64,000 nt of DNA from SIG78 sp036677805 (GCA_036677805.1 JAVBVS010000029.1:124001-188000), one strand, 5' to 3'. Counted from the first letter of the stretch, positions 25,709 to 35,699 are shown. Numbers and translations are program-made. The notes: a model not told the origin generated them from the letters alone.

Positions 25709-27578
25709 AATCCTTGACTTCCAGATTGCTCATGATGTAATCGCGCCGGTCCGGGGTGTTGTTGCCCATGTAGAATTCGAGAATGTCGCCGATATCCCGG
25801 CTGTGTTCAAGCGTCACCGGCAGAAGGCGCATCTCCTCGCCGATGAATTCGCCGAAATCGTCCGGCGAAATTTCGCCGAGCCCCTTGAACCGGGTGATTT
25901 CGGCGTTTTTGCCAAGCTCGGCGACCGCGCGGTCGCGCTCGGCGTCGGAGTAGCAGTAAATTGGCTTGTCCCGCTTGATCCGGACCCGGTAGAGCGGCGT
26001 TTCCAGCACGAACAGATGGCCCGAAAGCACCAGCGCTTCGAAGTAGCTCAGAAAATAGGTGATCAGAAGATTGCGGATATGCATGCCGTCGACGTCGGCG
26101 TCGGTGGCGATGACGATCTTGTCGTAACGCAGGTTGTCGAGGTCGTTTTCGATATTCAGCGCCTGCATGATGAACAGCAGTTCGTCGTTGCGGTAAACCT
26201 TTTCGAACTGTTCGCCGAAGCAGTTCATCGGCTTGCCCTTCAAAGCGAAGATCGCCTGGGTGTCGACGTTGCGGCATTTTTCGAGCGTCCCGGCCGCCGA
26301 GTCCCCTTCGGTCAGGAAGATCATGGTCTCCGGCACCGGCTCGTTCCGGCGGCCCTTGTCGCCGCGATGAAACTTGCACTCCTTAAGCTTCGGAATGCGC
26401 AGCGAACTTTTCTGCGATGCCTCGCGCGCCTGCTTCTTGACCGCCTGAATCTGGCGGCGCACCTGTTCGTTGCGGGCCACCTTCTCCAGCAGAACATCCT
26501 TGACTTCGAGATTCTTCAGCAGATAGTCGCAGATCGCATCCTTGACCGCGGAGACGATGGGACCGCGCACTTCGGTATTGCCGAGCTTGTTTTTGGTCTG
26601 GGACTCGAAAATCGGTTCCTTGAGCTTGATTGCAATGGCCCCGACGATGCCGTCGCGCACATCGGGAGCCTGATAGTTCTTGCCGGAGATTTCGTTGATC
26701 GCCTTGAGCACGCCTTCGCAGAAAGCGGACAGATGAGTGCCGCCATCGCCGGTGTACTGCCCGTTCACAAAAGAAAAGTAACTCTGGCCGTACTCGTCGC
26801 AGTGCGACAATGCGAACTCCAGCGTTTTGCTCCGGAAGGCGATCACGTCGTACAATGCGCCGTTGTCGAGCTCCGCGGTCAGCAGGTCTTTGAGCCCCTC
26901 CCGCGAATAGTACCGCTGATCGTTGAAGTAAAGCGCGAGGCCGCTGTTCAGATAAGCGTACATCCACATCCGCTTTTCGATGTATTCCAACCGGTAGCGA
27001 TACTCCGGAAAAAGTCCGGCGTCGGGCCGGAAGGAAATCAGCGTGCCGTCTTTTTCATCGGTTGCCCCGGTCCGGTCGGAAACCAATATGCCGCGCTCGA
27101 AAACGGCTTCGCGGAACTCTCCGCCGCGGATGGTCCGCGCCGCAAAGAATTCCGACAGCGCGTTGACCGCCTTGGAACCGACGCCGTTCATCCCGACCGA
27201 GAACTGAAAAACATTGTCGTTGTATTTGCCGCCGGTGTTGATTTCGGAGACGCACTCGACCAGCTTGCCCGGCGGAATGCCGCGCCCGTAATCGCGCACC
27301 GTGACGGTGCCGTCGTCGGCCAGCCGCACGTCGATGCGCCGCCCGGCATTCATGATGAACTCGTCGACGCTGTTGTCGATGATCTCCTTGAGCATCACAT
27401 AGATGCCGTCGTCGGGATGCGACCCGTCGCCCTTGCGCCCGATGTACATACCGGGCCGTTCCCGGATATGCACCAGCGCGCTCAGGGTTTTGATCTGATC
27501 TTCGTTATATTCCTGCACCCGCGCCATGTCCACGGCGGAAACATTGTCCAGGGAGTCATCCATATGCGCTGCTGTCAT
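25701..27578 (-). CDS. parE: DNA topoisomerase IV subunit B
   Basis: This is a 625-residue ATPase subunit of topoisomerase IV, which decatenates daughter chromosomes. The GHKL domain has IIDNSVDEFIM (Asn/Asp for ATP and Mg), RDYGRGIPPGK, GGKYND and the glycine-rich GMNGVGSKAVNALS. The TOPRIM domain has FLTEGDSAAG, KGKPMNCFG and TDADVDGMHIRNLL. The length excludes the GyrB insert of some clades. The start at 27578 (or Met6 at 27563) has no strong ribosome-binding site. Its stop overlaps the parC start by 8 bp. Confidence 0.93.
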   Translation of the reverse strand: MTAAHMDDSLDNVSAVDMARVQEYNEDQIKTLSALVHIRERPGMYIGRKGDGSHPDDGIYVMLKEIIDNSVDEFIMNAGRRIDVRLADDGTVTVRDYGRGIPPGKLVECVSEINTGGKYNDNVFQFSVGMNGVGSKAVNALSEFFAARTIRGGEFREAVFERGILVSDRTGATDEKDGTLISFRPDAGLFPEYRYRLEYIEKRMWMYAYLNSGLALYFNDQRYYSREGLKDLLTAELDNGALYDVIAFRSKTLEFALSHCDEYGQSYFSFVNGQYTGDGGTHLSAFCEGVLKAINEISGKNYQAPDVRDGIVGAIAIKLKEPIFESQTKNKLGNTEVRGPIVSAVKDAICDYLLKNLEVKDVLLEKVARNEQVRRQIQAVKKQAREASQKSSLRIPKLKECKFHRGDKGRRNEPVPETMIFLTEGDSAAGTLEKCRNVDTQAIFALKGKPMNCFGEQFEKVYRNDELLFIMQALNIENDLDNLRYDKIVIATDADVDGMHIRNLLITYFLSYFEALVLSGHLFVLETPLYRVRIKRDKPIYCYSDAERDRAVAELGKNAEITRFKGLGEISPDDFGEFIGEEMRLLPVTLEHSRDIGDILEFYMGNNTPDRRDYIMSNLEVKDYE

Positions 27579-27602
27579 CCAAATTCAATATCAATGTCTA
27601 GC

Positions 27603-27630
27603 AATTTACTTGAAAATCGCCAAAATTCAA
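27603..27630 (-). promoter_or_regulatory. Sigma70 promoter of parE operon
   Basis: On the minus strand TTGAAT, a 16-bp spacer and TAAATT lie about 25 bp before parE, suggesting a short leader. Confidence 0.55.
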
Positions 27631-27662
27631 GTTGGAAAGCGAATTTTTTTGCTCGCGGCGCC

Positions 27663-27691
27663 TTGCAAAGCCGCGGCTCCGGCACTATTGT
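27663..27691 (+). promoter_or_regulatory. Sigma70 promoter of the metallophosphoesterase gene
   Basis: TTGCAA, a 17-bp spacer and TATTGT lie about 30 bp upstream of the ATG at 27723, divergent from the parE promoter. Confidence 0.55.
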
Positions 27692-27722
27692 ATCGGGATC
27701 AACCGGGAATGAAAGACACGTC

Positions 27723-28592
27723 ATGACGAAATCCGCCTCGCCCTTTTTCCGCCGCCTGCGGCTTTTCTGGAAACGGCATCACGCCAGCCTGTGTTTCGGC
27801 ATTCCCGCGGTGCTGGCCCTGATCTGGATGACCGCGATCGAACCGCGACGGCTGGCCGTGCGCGATTATGAGGTCGCATTGCCCGGCCTGCCGCCCGGAC
27901 TCGACGGCTTCACCATCGCCGTATTGTCCGACATCCATCTCAAAGCCGGCACCCTCCGGCGCTTTCCCGGCTGGGTCGAGACGGTCAACCGCCGAGGGCC
28001 CGATCTGGTGGTGATGCTCGGCGATTTCGTCAACGGCTACGGCGACAACGATCCGGCGTTGTCCGAACTTTCGGACGCCATGCGCAACTTCCATGCCCCG
28101 TACGGCGTCTTTGCGGTGCTCGGCAACCACGACCTGATGCGCGGCGCCGGACCGGTGGCCCGGGCGCTGGCCGCCGGCGATGTCCGGCTGCTGCGCGAAG
28201 AAGCGGTGGCGTTGAAAACACCGCACGGGGAATTGAACCTGATCGGACTCGACTACCGTGACAGCGGCTTCGTTTCCGCCGACCGCCGGGTGCGGTCGCT
28301 GCTGCGCAAAAATACGGTCAATCTGCTGCTCAGCCACACACCGGACGTTTTTCCGGATCTGCCCGCCGACATCGGGTTGACGCTGGCCGGTCACACCCAT
28401 GGCGGACAGTTGCGACTGCCGTTTTACGGCAGTCTGCTGCAATTCTCGCGCTACGGCAAGCGTTATCTTTACGGGCAAATCAGCGAAGGCGGCAAGCAGC
28501 TGGTCGTCACCGGCGGCCTCGGCGGCAGCCTGAACATCCGCTTCAACATGCCGCCGGAAATCGTTTTCATCCGTTTGCGGGTGGCAAAATAA
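27723..28592 (+). CDS. Membrane-anchored metallophosphoesterase (YkuE/LpxG-like)
   Basis: This is a 289-residue calcineurin-type phosphoesterase. A basic N-terminus and one membrane anchor (about 22-38) precede the metal-binding motifs LSDIHLKAG (Asp70, His72), VVMLGDFVNG, LGNHD, LLSHTPD and LAGHTHGGQLRLP. The family includes YkuE/YaeI and chlamydial LpxG, which hydrolyses UDP-2,3-diacylglucosamine in lipid A synthesis. With lpxD nearby and PVC affiliation, an LpxG role is plausible but inferred. The frame is open far upstream (to 25506), but that is antisense to parE/parC; the ATG at 27723 fits the promoter. Confidence 0.87.
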   Translation: MTKSASPFFRRLRLFWKRHHASLCFGIPAVLALIWMTAIEPRRLAVRDYEVALPGLPPGLDGFTIAVLSDIHLKAGTLRRFPGWVETVNRRGPDLVVMLGDFVNGYGDNDPALSELSDAMRNFHAPYGVFAVLGNHDLMRGAGPVARALAAGDVRLLREEAVALKTPHGELNLIGLDYRDSGFVSADRRVRSLLRKNTVNLLLSHTPDVFPDLPADIGLTLAGHTHGGQLRLPFYGSLLQFSRYGKRYLYGQISEGGKQLVVTGGLGGSLNIRFNMPPEIVFIRLRVAK

Positions 28593-28667
28593 ACCCCGAC
28601 GCGTTATATTATTCCGGATAAGCTGATTTCATCAACAACCATTTTTCTCAGAGGGAAGGAAAAAAGC

Positions 28668-29954
28668 ATGGCGGTCGAAGCCTACCTGAAATGCGTCCAC
28701 TGCGGCAAAGAATACGATCTGGCGCAGGTACGCTACACCTGCGATTGCGGCGGGACGCTCGATCTGACCCGCGATTTGAGCAAAATCGACGGCGCCGGAC
28801 TCAAAGCCACGTGGGAAGCGCGCTGGAAGGCCAAACGCGGCGCTTTCGCTTCCGGCGTCTGGCGCTACAAGGAATTGATTTTCGACCTGCCCGAGGACCG
28901 GATCGTGACCCGTCAGGAAGGCAATACCCGGCTCTATCCGGCGGGCAAGGCCGGGGAATACGCCGGGCTCAAAAATTTTCTGCTCAAGCATGAGGGCGAA
29001 AATCCGACCGGCAGCTTCAAGGACCGCGGCATGACCGCCGGCACCACCGCCGCGCAATATTACGGCGCGAAGACCGTGGCCTGCGCCAGCACCGGCAACA
29101 CCAGCGCCAGCATGGCCTCCTATGCCGCGGTGGCGGGCATGAAATCGGTGATCTTCATTCCCGAAGGCAAGATCGCCTACGGCAAGCTCGCCCAAGCGCT
29201 GGCCTTCGGCGGACGCACCCTCCAGATCCGGGGCAACTTCGACGACGCGATGACCCTGGTCCAGGAAGTCTGCGCCAAGCTCAACATTTATTTGCTCAAT
29301 TCGATCAATCCCTTCCGCATCGAAGGGCAGAAGGCCATCGGCATCGAAACGCTCCAGCAGCTCGACTGGCAGGTGCCGGACTGGTTCGTGATCCCCGGCG
29401 GCAACCTCGGCAACAACACCGCGCTGAGCAAGGCGCTTTACGAACTTTTCACCCTCGGCATCATCGGCAAAATCCCCCGCATCGCGGTGATTCAGGCCGA
29501 AGGCTCCGCGCCGCTGGTCCACATGTGGAAAAATCACACCCCGTTCCGGCCGGTCAAGAATCCCGAAACCATCGCCACCGCGATCAAGATCGGCAACCCG
29601 GTGTCGTGGGAGAAATCGCTGCGCGGCATCGAATGGTCCCATGGCGTGGTCGAATCGGTCACCGAGCAGGAAATCATGGACGCCAAAGCCTTCGTCGATG
29701 CCGCCGGCATCGGCGCGGAACCGGCCTCCTGCTGCTCGGTCGCCGGCGCCCGCAAGCTGGTCGCCAGCGGCGTGATCGACAAGGATGCCACCGTGGTCGG
29801 CATCCTCACCGGCAACGTGCTCAAGGACCCCGACGCGGTAATCGGCTACCATCAGGACACGTTGATGGAACACTATGGCATCAAAGGCACTTACGCCAAC
29901 AAACCCACCGTGATCGACGCGACCCTCGACGCCGTGCGCGCGGCGCTGCAGTAA
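28668..29954 (+). CDS. thrC: Threonine synthase
   Basis: This is a 428-residue PLP enzyme converting O-phosphohomoserine to threonine. The N-terminal zinc-ribbon-like segment (Cys9-x2-Cys12, Cys25-x-Cys27) is typical of the short thermophile-like class. The PLP lysine is Lys118 in ENPTGSFKDRGMT. Also seen are CASTGNTSASMASYAA and the phosphate-binding loop PGGNLGNNTAL. The ATG is preceded by GAGGGAAGG. A strong terminator follows the gene. No other threonine-pathway gene is adjacent. Confidence 0.95.
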   Translation: MAVEAYLKCVHCGKEYDLAQVRYTCDCGGTLDLTRDLSKIDGAGLKATWEARWKAKRGAFASGVWRYKELIFDLPEDRIVTRQEGNTRLYPAGKAGEYAGLKNFLLKHEGENPTGSFKDRGMTAGTTAAQYYGAKTVACASTGNTSASMASYAAVAGMKSVIFIPEGKIAYGKLAQALAFGGRTLQIRGNFDDAMTLVQEVCAKLNIYLLNSINPFRIEGQKAIGIETLQQLDWQVPDWFVIPGGNLGNNTALSKALYELFTLGIIGKIPRIAVIQAEGSAPLVHMWKNHTPFRPVKNPETIATAIKIGNPVSWEKSLRGIEWSHGVVESVTEQEIMDAKAFVDAAGIGAEPASCCSVAGARKLVASGVIDKDATVVGILTGNVLKDPDAVIGYHQDTLMEHYGIKGTYANKPTVIDATLDAVRAALQ

Positions 29955-29976
29955 GTTCACCGTAACCCATCAAAAA

Positions 29977-30010
29977 GCCGTCCGGAAAGTTTTTCCCGGA
30001 CGGCTTTTTT
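29977..30010. terminator. Bidirectional terminator after thrC
   Basis: The perfect 9-bp stem GCCGTCCGG / CCGGACGGC has a loop of about 10 nt and is followed by six Ts. Five As on the other side allow it also to end the convergent minus-strand transcript at 30039. Confidence 0.9.
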
Positions 30011-30038
30011 CATCGCCGCGGCGAGCATTCATCCCGCC

Positions 30039-31298
30039 TTACTGGAATAATTGCCGGACCGTCTGTTGAAACAGTGCTTCGAATTCAGGCCTGACCCGGC
30101 AGAAGCCGGTCGTTTCATAGCCCGCGGGGTCGCTCAGCGCTTCCGCCGTACCGATGTAGTAAAAATTGCCGCCGCAATTGCCGATCACAGCCATTTTTTC
30201 GTCGGGGATCAGGCTCTGGCAGAACAGCTGATACTCGATGAAAAGTTCGCCATCCATGAACAGCATCCGCACCGGTCCGATCCGGAGCAGATCAATGATG
30301 AATTCTTCGGGGCGCGCCTGCGCCCACCCCCCTCCGGCTTCCAGCGCCGCGCGGATCAGCGGACTGTGTTCGGCCCGGCGCGCCAGCTCGGTTTCGTCGA
30401 ATTCCCGGGCCGGAAACGGAAATGTCCCGCGCCGCCAACCCAAAGACACGGCATCTATGAATTCCGGCGCGGCGAGATTGCGTCCGATGCCGTCGGCCAG
30501 CAATCGCCCGAACCGGCGGAGATTGCCCTCCAGATCGGTAGTCGAAGTATACTTGCCCGCGGTGACGTTGCCGAAACAGCCGTTGAAGAAAGCGTGGGCG
30601 GCGCCGGGAAAGCGTTCTTCCAGAAGGCGCATCGCCTCGCCGGGCGCGTCGGCGCTGTAACGTTTGCCTTCGTTGGCGACTTGAGGATGCGTCGCGTAAA
30701 AGCTCCAGCTCGCCAAAAGTTCGCCGTCGGAACCGTAGAATCCGAGCGTCCGGAGCATGGGATCGATGATGCCGACCGGCATCGCTTTGATCGCCGGATC
30801 GGAACAGCGGCTGTAACGCACCGCGATCGAACCGTCGGACATCGGCACCCGGCGATTGGAGGCGTAACCGTGAAGCCGGGTCTCGCTCCAGCCGATCCGG
30901 CTTACCGGCCGAAGTTGCTCCGGCAGCTTCGCCGCCGCCTGTTCCAGACGCGCGACAATGGGTTCGAGCCAGCTCCAATCGGTCTCCGGCGCAATCCGCC
31001 GTCCCGCCTCGATGTTGACAAACGGCGCATCGTGCTGATGAATGCAGTGGATCAAGGTTCGATTTTCCGGCACGCCTGCCGCGCGGGCCAGCCGGACTTT
31101 CCACCCCGCACCCGCCGACAGGTAAAGCCCGCCGTAATCCAGCGCCACAATCAAAGCATATTCCTTGCCGTCGCCCAGCAGGAAAAGCCGCGCAAAAAGT
31201 TCATCCCGGGGCGCCTGCGGCGCAGGCACCGGCAGAAATCCCACCGCCCCGCGACCGTCCGGCGTCACCGCCACCTTCGCCATCGCCAGCTGCAACAT
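30039..31298 (-). CDS. Hypothetical protein, neutral ceramidase N-terminal-like
   Basis: This is a 419-residue protein without a signal peptide. The pattern resembles the neutral/alkaline ceramidase N-terminal domain found in many PVC proteins of unknown function: AKVAVTPDGRGAVGFLPVP at the start, HCIHQHDAPFV (candidate metal ligands), FYATHPQVANEGKRYSADAPGEAM (His and the nucleophile-like Ser region) and FFNGCFGNVTAGKY. I chose the ATG at 31298 (AAAGGG upstream) over a TTG at 31307. It lies 79 bp after the GH42-like gene and could be read with it. Activity on a ceramide is not implied. Confidence 0.6.
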   Translation of the reverse strand: MLQLAMAKVAVTPDGRGAVGFLPVPAPQAPRDELFARLFLLGDGKEYALIVALDYGGLYLSAGAGWKVRLARAAGVPENRTLIHCIHQHDAPFVNIEAGRRIAPETDWSWLEPIVARLEQAAAKLPEQLRPVSRIGWSETRLHGYASNRRVPMSDGSIAVRYSRCSDPAIKAMPVGIIDPMLRTLGFYGSDGELLASWSFYATHPQVANEGKRYSADAPGEAMRLLEERFPGAAHAFFNGCFGNVTAGKYTSTTDLEGNLRRFGRLLADGIGRNLAAPEFIDAVSLGWRRGTFPFPAREFDETELARRAEHSPLIRAALEAGGGWAQARPEEFIIDLLRIGPVRMLFMDGELFIEYQLFCQSLIPDEKMAVIGNCGGNFYYIGTAEALSDPAGYETTGFCRVRPEFEALFQQTVRQLFQ

Positions 31299-31377
31299 AA
31301 ATACCAACCCTTTCCCGCTCCAAGGTTATTTTAACATACCTTGCGCCAAAAGGAATTGCAACCCCCCTGTCCTATTT

Positions 31378-34300
31378 TCAACGCGAAAAAAAATCTTCCG
31401 CGGCACCGATAAAAATGACACGCGTGTCATGCAATGCGGCCGGAAAACTCCATTGCTTGACGCCACGGGTCAGTACTTCGCCGGTGAAAATATCGATCAC
31501 ATCGGTCGGTGCGGGGAAAATAACATATTTAGGCCCCGGGGTTGCAGCGTGAAAAGTGAGAAAATGGCTGTTGGCATACAAGATATCGTTGCTTTCCGAA
31601 TAAATGTGAACTCCAGCCTGTCGTGCAAGTTGCCGCAGAAATTCCGGGTTCAGATAATCGACGCCATAAAAAACCGATCGTCCCTTGCCATACATCCGTT
31701 CCGCCGCGCCGGCGGCGCCGGGAACGCTTTCGTATTCCGCCAACACCTTGACCCCGGACTGCGGATTCACCCGATACAGTGGCGCGGTCGGGCCATCGTC
31801 TCCCACGCACCCGCCGTCGGGGAAGCGCAGAATCGCTTCGGCATTGTCCGGCAGACGTTCCAAATCGAATCCGGTCAATTCCCGGCGGAATTCGGCGGTT
31901 CCTGGACGCCCGTCCTTGAACTCGCCGGGAGCGCGCAGCCAGAGCAGAGTTGCGCCGGACGCGCGGATTTTCGCGACGGTAGCGACGAATTTCTCATCGG
32001 GATCATAGGCGTTCAAGAAAATCCAGAGTTTGTAGGGACGATCCGCGACCCGGGCCAGATCCTCGGCCAACAGCAGATCGTACACGAAGCCACTCTGCGC
32101 CAAGCGAGTACGCTGGTAATAGACGCTTTCGCCGCTGTTGGACTGTACCATGCGCGGCGCCTGTGATACCCCCCCTTTGCCATTATACCATTGACGGATG
32201 CCCTGCGGCTGCTTATCCTTTTCCATCGTCATCACCAGATGCGCCCGTTCGCTCACTACCACCGCCACCTCGGCAACCGGATGAGCGCCGATCCGGCGGG
32301 CGGTCGCTGCCGCCTGTTTGAATCGCTTCAAATCGGCAACGGTTTCCGGCGCGGAAAATTCATTGCCTCCGGTCAGTGCATAAAAGCACAACGGCTCCAT
32401 GCGGCATAACGTTCGCCCCATGTTGCGGCGCAACACCGCCCGCGTCTGCCCCCGGTTGACCGTCTGGAAAAAATCGACCGGCCCGGTCATATCGGTCCGT
32501 GTGTCGTCGTCGATGATGGCAAGTTTGCCCGCCGCGCGAATCGAGGCGGACGGTTTCATATCTTCGCCACAATCTCCGATCGAACGAATGCCATAGGAAG
32601 GCGGCGACAACAAAAAATCGAGCTCCGGCGTATCCAGAATGCGTCTCAATGCATTATGGCCGCTCAATTGCAGCGCCCAGCCGAGATTGGCATATTCGAA
32701 GGTATAACCGTAATAGATGCCAAGTAGTTGACCCGGCGCGATCCCCACGCGCGCCTGCCGCGCCATCGCCGTTGCGAAATCGACCACCGACTGCGACAGA
32801 AAATCATTGTACGCCAGATTGCGGCGAAAATCGTTCGACGGCAAAAAGATGGAGTTATTTTTATGATTCAGGCGCGTTTTTAAATCGGGAATCGCCCGAT
32901 CCGACGGCGGAATGTCCGGATAACGCTTCATTGCGAATCCGTCAAATGCCTTGGCCATACTACCGGAATAATCGGATAATTTATTCAATCCGCCGGCAGC
33001 GTGACACGCCCAGTTCTGCCATTCGGCCGAATAACCGCCGCAGAGTACGAAACCGGCAATCCGATCCCGGTACGGCGCGCGATCCCGACAGTAGTCAAGC
33101 AACGCTTTCAGCATCGCCGATACGTCATGACGAAACTTCATCGATGCAAAACTTGCTGGCGCCAGACCGTAATTCCAGCTCGTCCCATCCTGAAAACGCA
33201 TCAGTTCGTCCGGATATTTCGCCCCCCACCAATGCGGGGCGTCCAGACCGATAAAAAGCAACACCGGCGTTTCAGGATCGTCGGCCAGTAATTCTTCGAA
33301 CAAACGATCCAGCACACCATAACGATAATCCCCTTCTCCGGTCCAGAATCCGTTGTCCCGGCACCACAAGGTGCGGAATGTCATCGGCACTTGGGTAAAC
33401 TTGCTTTCGGCAAACGCCCGCAGACAATTGCCGATCAGCGGGTAAATCGATTGACCGTCGGCCAGCAATCCGGGGGTGCCATGCGCATCCGGCGCAACCG
33501 TGTACAGAACCCGGCGCCCCGGCTTGCGCGGCGCAACTGCAATCTTCGCCGTCGCTCCATCTCCGGCGATGCGGCAATTCCGAAACCGGACCCCGATCGT
33601 AAACTCCGTTGCGCCAAACCAGCGCGGCAAGGTCAGTTGCAGTGGCAGATGCCAGCGATCGCCATCCTGCGCCACCATCCCCGAAGTAACAGCAACCGAC
33701 GTCTCCCCAGCCACGGTTCCATCCGACGCCGTCAAAGTCAGGATCGTCAGATCATCCAGAGCAGGAGCAGAACCGGCGCCAGACAATCGCAAGTCGATCC
33801 GATCCCCCGCCGATGCCGATTCCGGCGCCGACAGCAGCGCCATCAAAGTCGGACGCGGTGCAATATCGACATAAGGCAGGATCAAATTCCATGGCGCAGC
33901 CGGGGGCGGTGATTGCCGGATCATCGGGTTCCATCCGGTTTCGTCCTGGGCGACCTCCGAAAAGGTCTTGTCCGGCGGCAGCAACGCAGTCTGGAAATGT
34001 TCATCGCTGGCAATGGTATGAACCGTCCCGTCCCGATCCAGCATCGTCAATTCAAGGAGCAGTCCGCCGACGCCGCCCAGATTACGGTAAAATCCGGTGA
34101 TGATATTCTGCTTTCCCGGTTTCAGCAATCCGGTTACATCGGCATGACCGGGTTCTTTCCAGCCGTCGGGCTGTTGATTGGCCAACACTTTTTCACCGTT
34201 TATCCAAAGTTCATATCGATCGTCGGCACTGATCTGAATGAGGGCCTGCTGCAAATTGCGGGGCGCGGTGAACGCCCGCCGGAAAGCAAACCGGTCAGCG

Positions 34301-34977
34301 CCGCTCTTAAGATTGGCCGGAGTGTCGTCGGGAGAACGGACCATCCATCCGGAATAGTAGGGAATGTCCAAATCCGCTTTCCGCAAGGGAGGAGTCGGCA
34401 GTTGCGCGGTCACTTGCGGCCAAACCGGAAGTTCCGGAAAAAGCGGCGGCTTCGGCGCGTCATAACTCCAGCGGATCGATTTGATTTCAATGGTTCCGGG
34501 AAACTGATCCGCCATATCCAGCCGCAATTTGTCGATGGTTGCACGCTCGATCCAGGACTCAAGGCCGTAAGCCAATGCCGAAGACCCGGCATGCAACGTC
34601 AGCGTGTGCCATTCACCATCACTTCGAAGTTTGTGAAAACGCCAGTACTGGGTTCCGACCCAGCGCGGCTGGTTGCGGTCGGCAAAAAAGACCTGCCCCG
34701 TGGTCGCGTCCGGCAGACCGTTGGCCCGATAGACAATATCGATACGGTTGTAACACATCGGATCGAGTGCGACTTCGCGATTGGCGATTGACGAGTCACG
34801 TCCGTTCAGGACCAACTTCAGTACTTCGCCAGTCCGGGTCGCAGTACAATTGACCGGCTCACCCCATCCGGCAAAGCCGTTGGCCGCATCCCAGACCACC
34901 GGAGGATTGCCGACGCCGAGCGCCAGAACAGCCCCGAGAATTCCCCCGGCAACAATCCATATTTTTCCACGCATCAT
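31378..34977 (-). CDS. Secreted GH42-like multidomain glycosidase-type protein (1199 aa)
   Basis: A signal peptide (about 1-22) is followed by a beta-sandwich (about 25-190) and a rhamnosidase-like jelly roll (about 210-330; QISADDRYELWINGEKVL). A second sandwich, a TIM barrel (about 490-880) and a Rossmann-like domain resembling the GH42 trimerisation domain then follow. Barrel motifs are APHWWGAKYPDELMRFQDG and FVLCGGYSAEWQNWA (candidate acid Glu). It is a paralogue of the 45200-48736 protein, but where that one has LQEADNR this one has IDDDTR, so the nucleophile Glu may be Asp. The ATG overlaps the pseudopilin stop (TAATG). The substrate is unknown. Confidence 0.75.
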   Translation of the reverse strand: MMRGKIWIVAGGILGAVLALGVGNPPVVWDAANGFAGWGEPVNCTATRTGEVLKLVLNGRDSSIANREVALDPMCYNRIDIVYRANGLPDATTGQVFFADRNQPRWVGTQYWRFHKLRSDGEWHTLTLHAGSSALAYGLESWIERATIDKLRLDMADQFPGTIEIKSIRWSYDAPKPPLFPELPVWPQVTAQLPTPPLRKADLDIPYYSGWMVRSPDDTPANLKSGADRFAFRRAFTAPRNLQQALIQISADDRYELWINGEKVLANQQPDGWKEPGHADVTGLLKPGKQNIITGFYRNLGGVGGLLLELTMLDRDGTVHTIASDEHFQTALLPPDKTFSEVAQDETGWNPMIRQSPPPAAPWNLILPYVDIAPRPTLMALLSAPESASAGDRIDLRLSGAGSAPALDDLTILTLTASDGTVAGETSVAVTSGMVAQDGDRWHLPLQLTLPRWFGATEFTIGVRFRNCRIAGDGATAKIAVAPRKPGRRVLYTVAPDAHGTPGLLADGQSIYPLIGNCLRAFAESKFTQVPMTFRTLWCRDNGFWTGEGDYRYGVLDRLFEELLADDPETPVLLFIGLDAPHWWGAKYPDELMRFQDGTSWNYGLAPASFASMKFRHDVSAMLKALLDYCRDRAPYRDRIAGFVLCGGYSAEWQNWACHAAGGLNKLSDYSGSMAKAFDGFAMKRYPDIPPSDRAIPDLKTRLNHKNNSIFLPSNDFRRNLAYNDFLSQSVVDFATAMARQARVGIAPGQLLGIYYGYTFEYANLGWALQLSGHNALRRILDTPELDFLLSPPSYGIRSIGDCGEDMKPSASIRAAGKLAIIDDDTRTDMTGPVDFFQTVNRGQTRAVLRRNMGRTLCRMEPLCFYALTGGNEFSAPETVADLKRFKQAAATARRIGAHPVAEVAVVVSERAHLVMTMEKDKQPQGIRQWYNGKGGVSQAPRMVQSNSGESVYYQRTRLAQSGFVYDLLLAEDLARVADRPYKLWIFLNAYDPDEKFVATVAKIRASGATLLWLRAPGEFKDGRPGTAEFRRELTGFDLERLPDNAEAILRFPDGGCVGDDGPTAPLYRVNPQSGVKVLAEYESVPGAAGAAERMYGKGRSVFYGVDYLNPEFLRQLARQAGVHIYSESNDILYANSHFLTFHAATPGPKYVIFPAPTDVIDIFTGEVLTRGVKQWSFPAALHDTRVIFIGAAEDFFSR

Positions 34978-35699
34978 TATTCGGCACTCACATCATCGAA
35001 GAAATTACAGACCGGAATATGATTCCACGGCGCGCCGGCCTTGTTCTGTTCCGCGGTCAGAGGATTGCTTTTGACATATCCGCCGAGGTGCGCGGTATTG
35101 CAGGTGGACGGATGGTTGGAAACACCGCTCGCCGCGTTGCCGGCAATGGTGTCGCTCCAGTAAACCAGTCCGGGGTCATCCCGACCGACCAGCTGGCGCG
35201 GCGACGGATGATCGAAGCCGGAAGCTTCCGCCGCCGCCTTGTTGGGGGTAAAGGAAGGATAGGAAATCCAACCGACATTGGTGAATTCGGCGTCAACGAC
35301 AATCTTTTTCTGCGTACCGCTGTAACCATAATTGGCGGTGTCACTCGGACACTGGAAAATATTACGGCAGAAGTCCCGGCTCAGGGTAATGCTTTGAAAA
35401 CCATCGCCGAGGTAATGCCCCTGAAGCAGTTTCAGGCCGGGAGTCAGGGCGTAGATGCTGCGGCACATTTCATAGTTGCGGGTGGCATCCCGCATCACCT
35501 CATTGACCGAAACATAATCACGGTTGTCATTGGCATACATGTAATTGGCCGTATTGATCTGTTTGAGCTTGTTGACGCAAGCCGCACAGCGGGCGCGTTC
35601 CCGCGCCGCGCTCAGAGCCGGGAGCAACATGGCCGCGAGAATCGCGATGATTGCGATCACCACCAGGAGTTCAATGAGAGTAAAGGTTTTTTTTGTCAT
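34977..35699 (-). CDS. Pseudopilin-like protein 1
   Basis: This is a 240-residue protein with a type IV pilin-like N-terminus: MTKKT, then FTLIELLVVIAIIAILAAM, LLPALSAARERAR. Glu5 of the mature form is present, but the residue before Phe is Thr and not Gly. The globular part has a conserved Cys (AACVNKLKQ) and a CP motif (FQCPSDTANYGY). The C-terminal DGHV motif of its relatives is degenerate (LGGYV). It is translationally coupled to the following secreted GH42-like gene. GGAAAGGAA precedes the ATG. It probably sits in the inner membrane or in a type II secretion-like pseudopilus. Confidence 0.85.
   Translation of the reverse strand: MTKKTFTLIELLVVIAIIAILAAMLLPALSAARERARCAACVNKLKQINTANYMYANDNRDYVSVNEVMRDATRNYEMCRSIYALTPGLKLLQGHYLGDGFQSITLSRDFCRNIFQCPSDTANYGYSGTQKKIVVDAEFTNVGWISYPSFTPNKAAAEASGFDHPSPRQLVGRDDPGLVYWSDTIAGNAASGVSNHPSTCNTAHLGGYVKSNPLTAEQNKAGAPWNHIPVCNFFDDVSAE

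Noticed and set aside
23114..25717. Plus-strand open frame of 867 codons
   Set aside because: Antisense to parC. Composition (many Arg, His, Phe) is typical of a shadow frame.
25506..27722. Upstream extension of the metallophosphoesterase frame to 1028 codons
   Set aside because: The extra part is antisense to parC/parE; the promoter and ATG at 27723 explain the gene.
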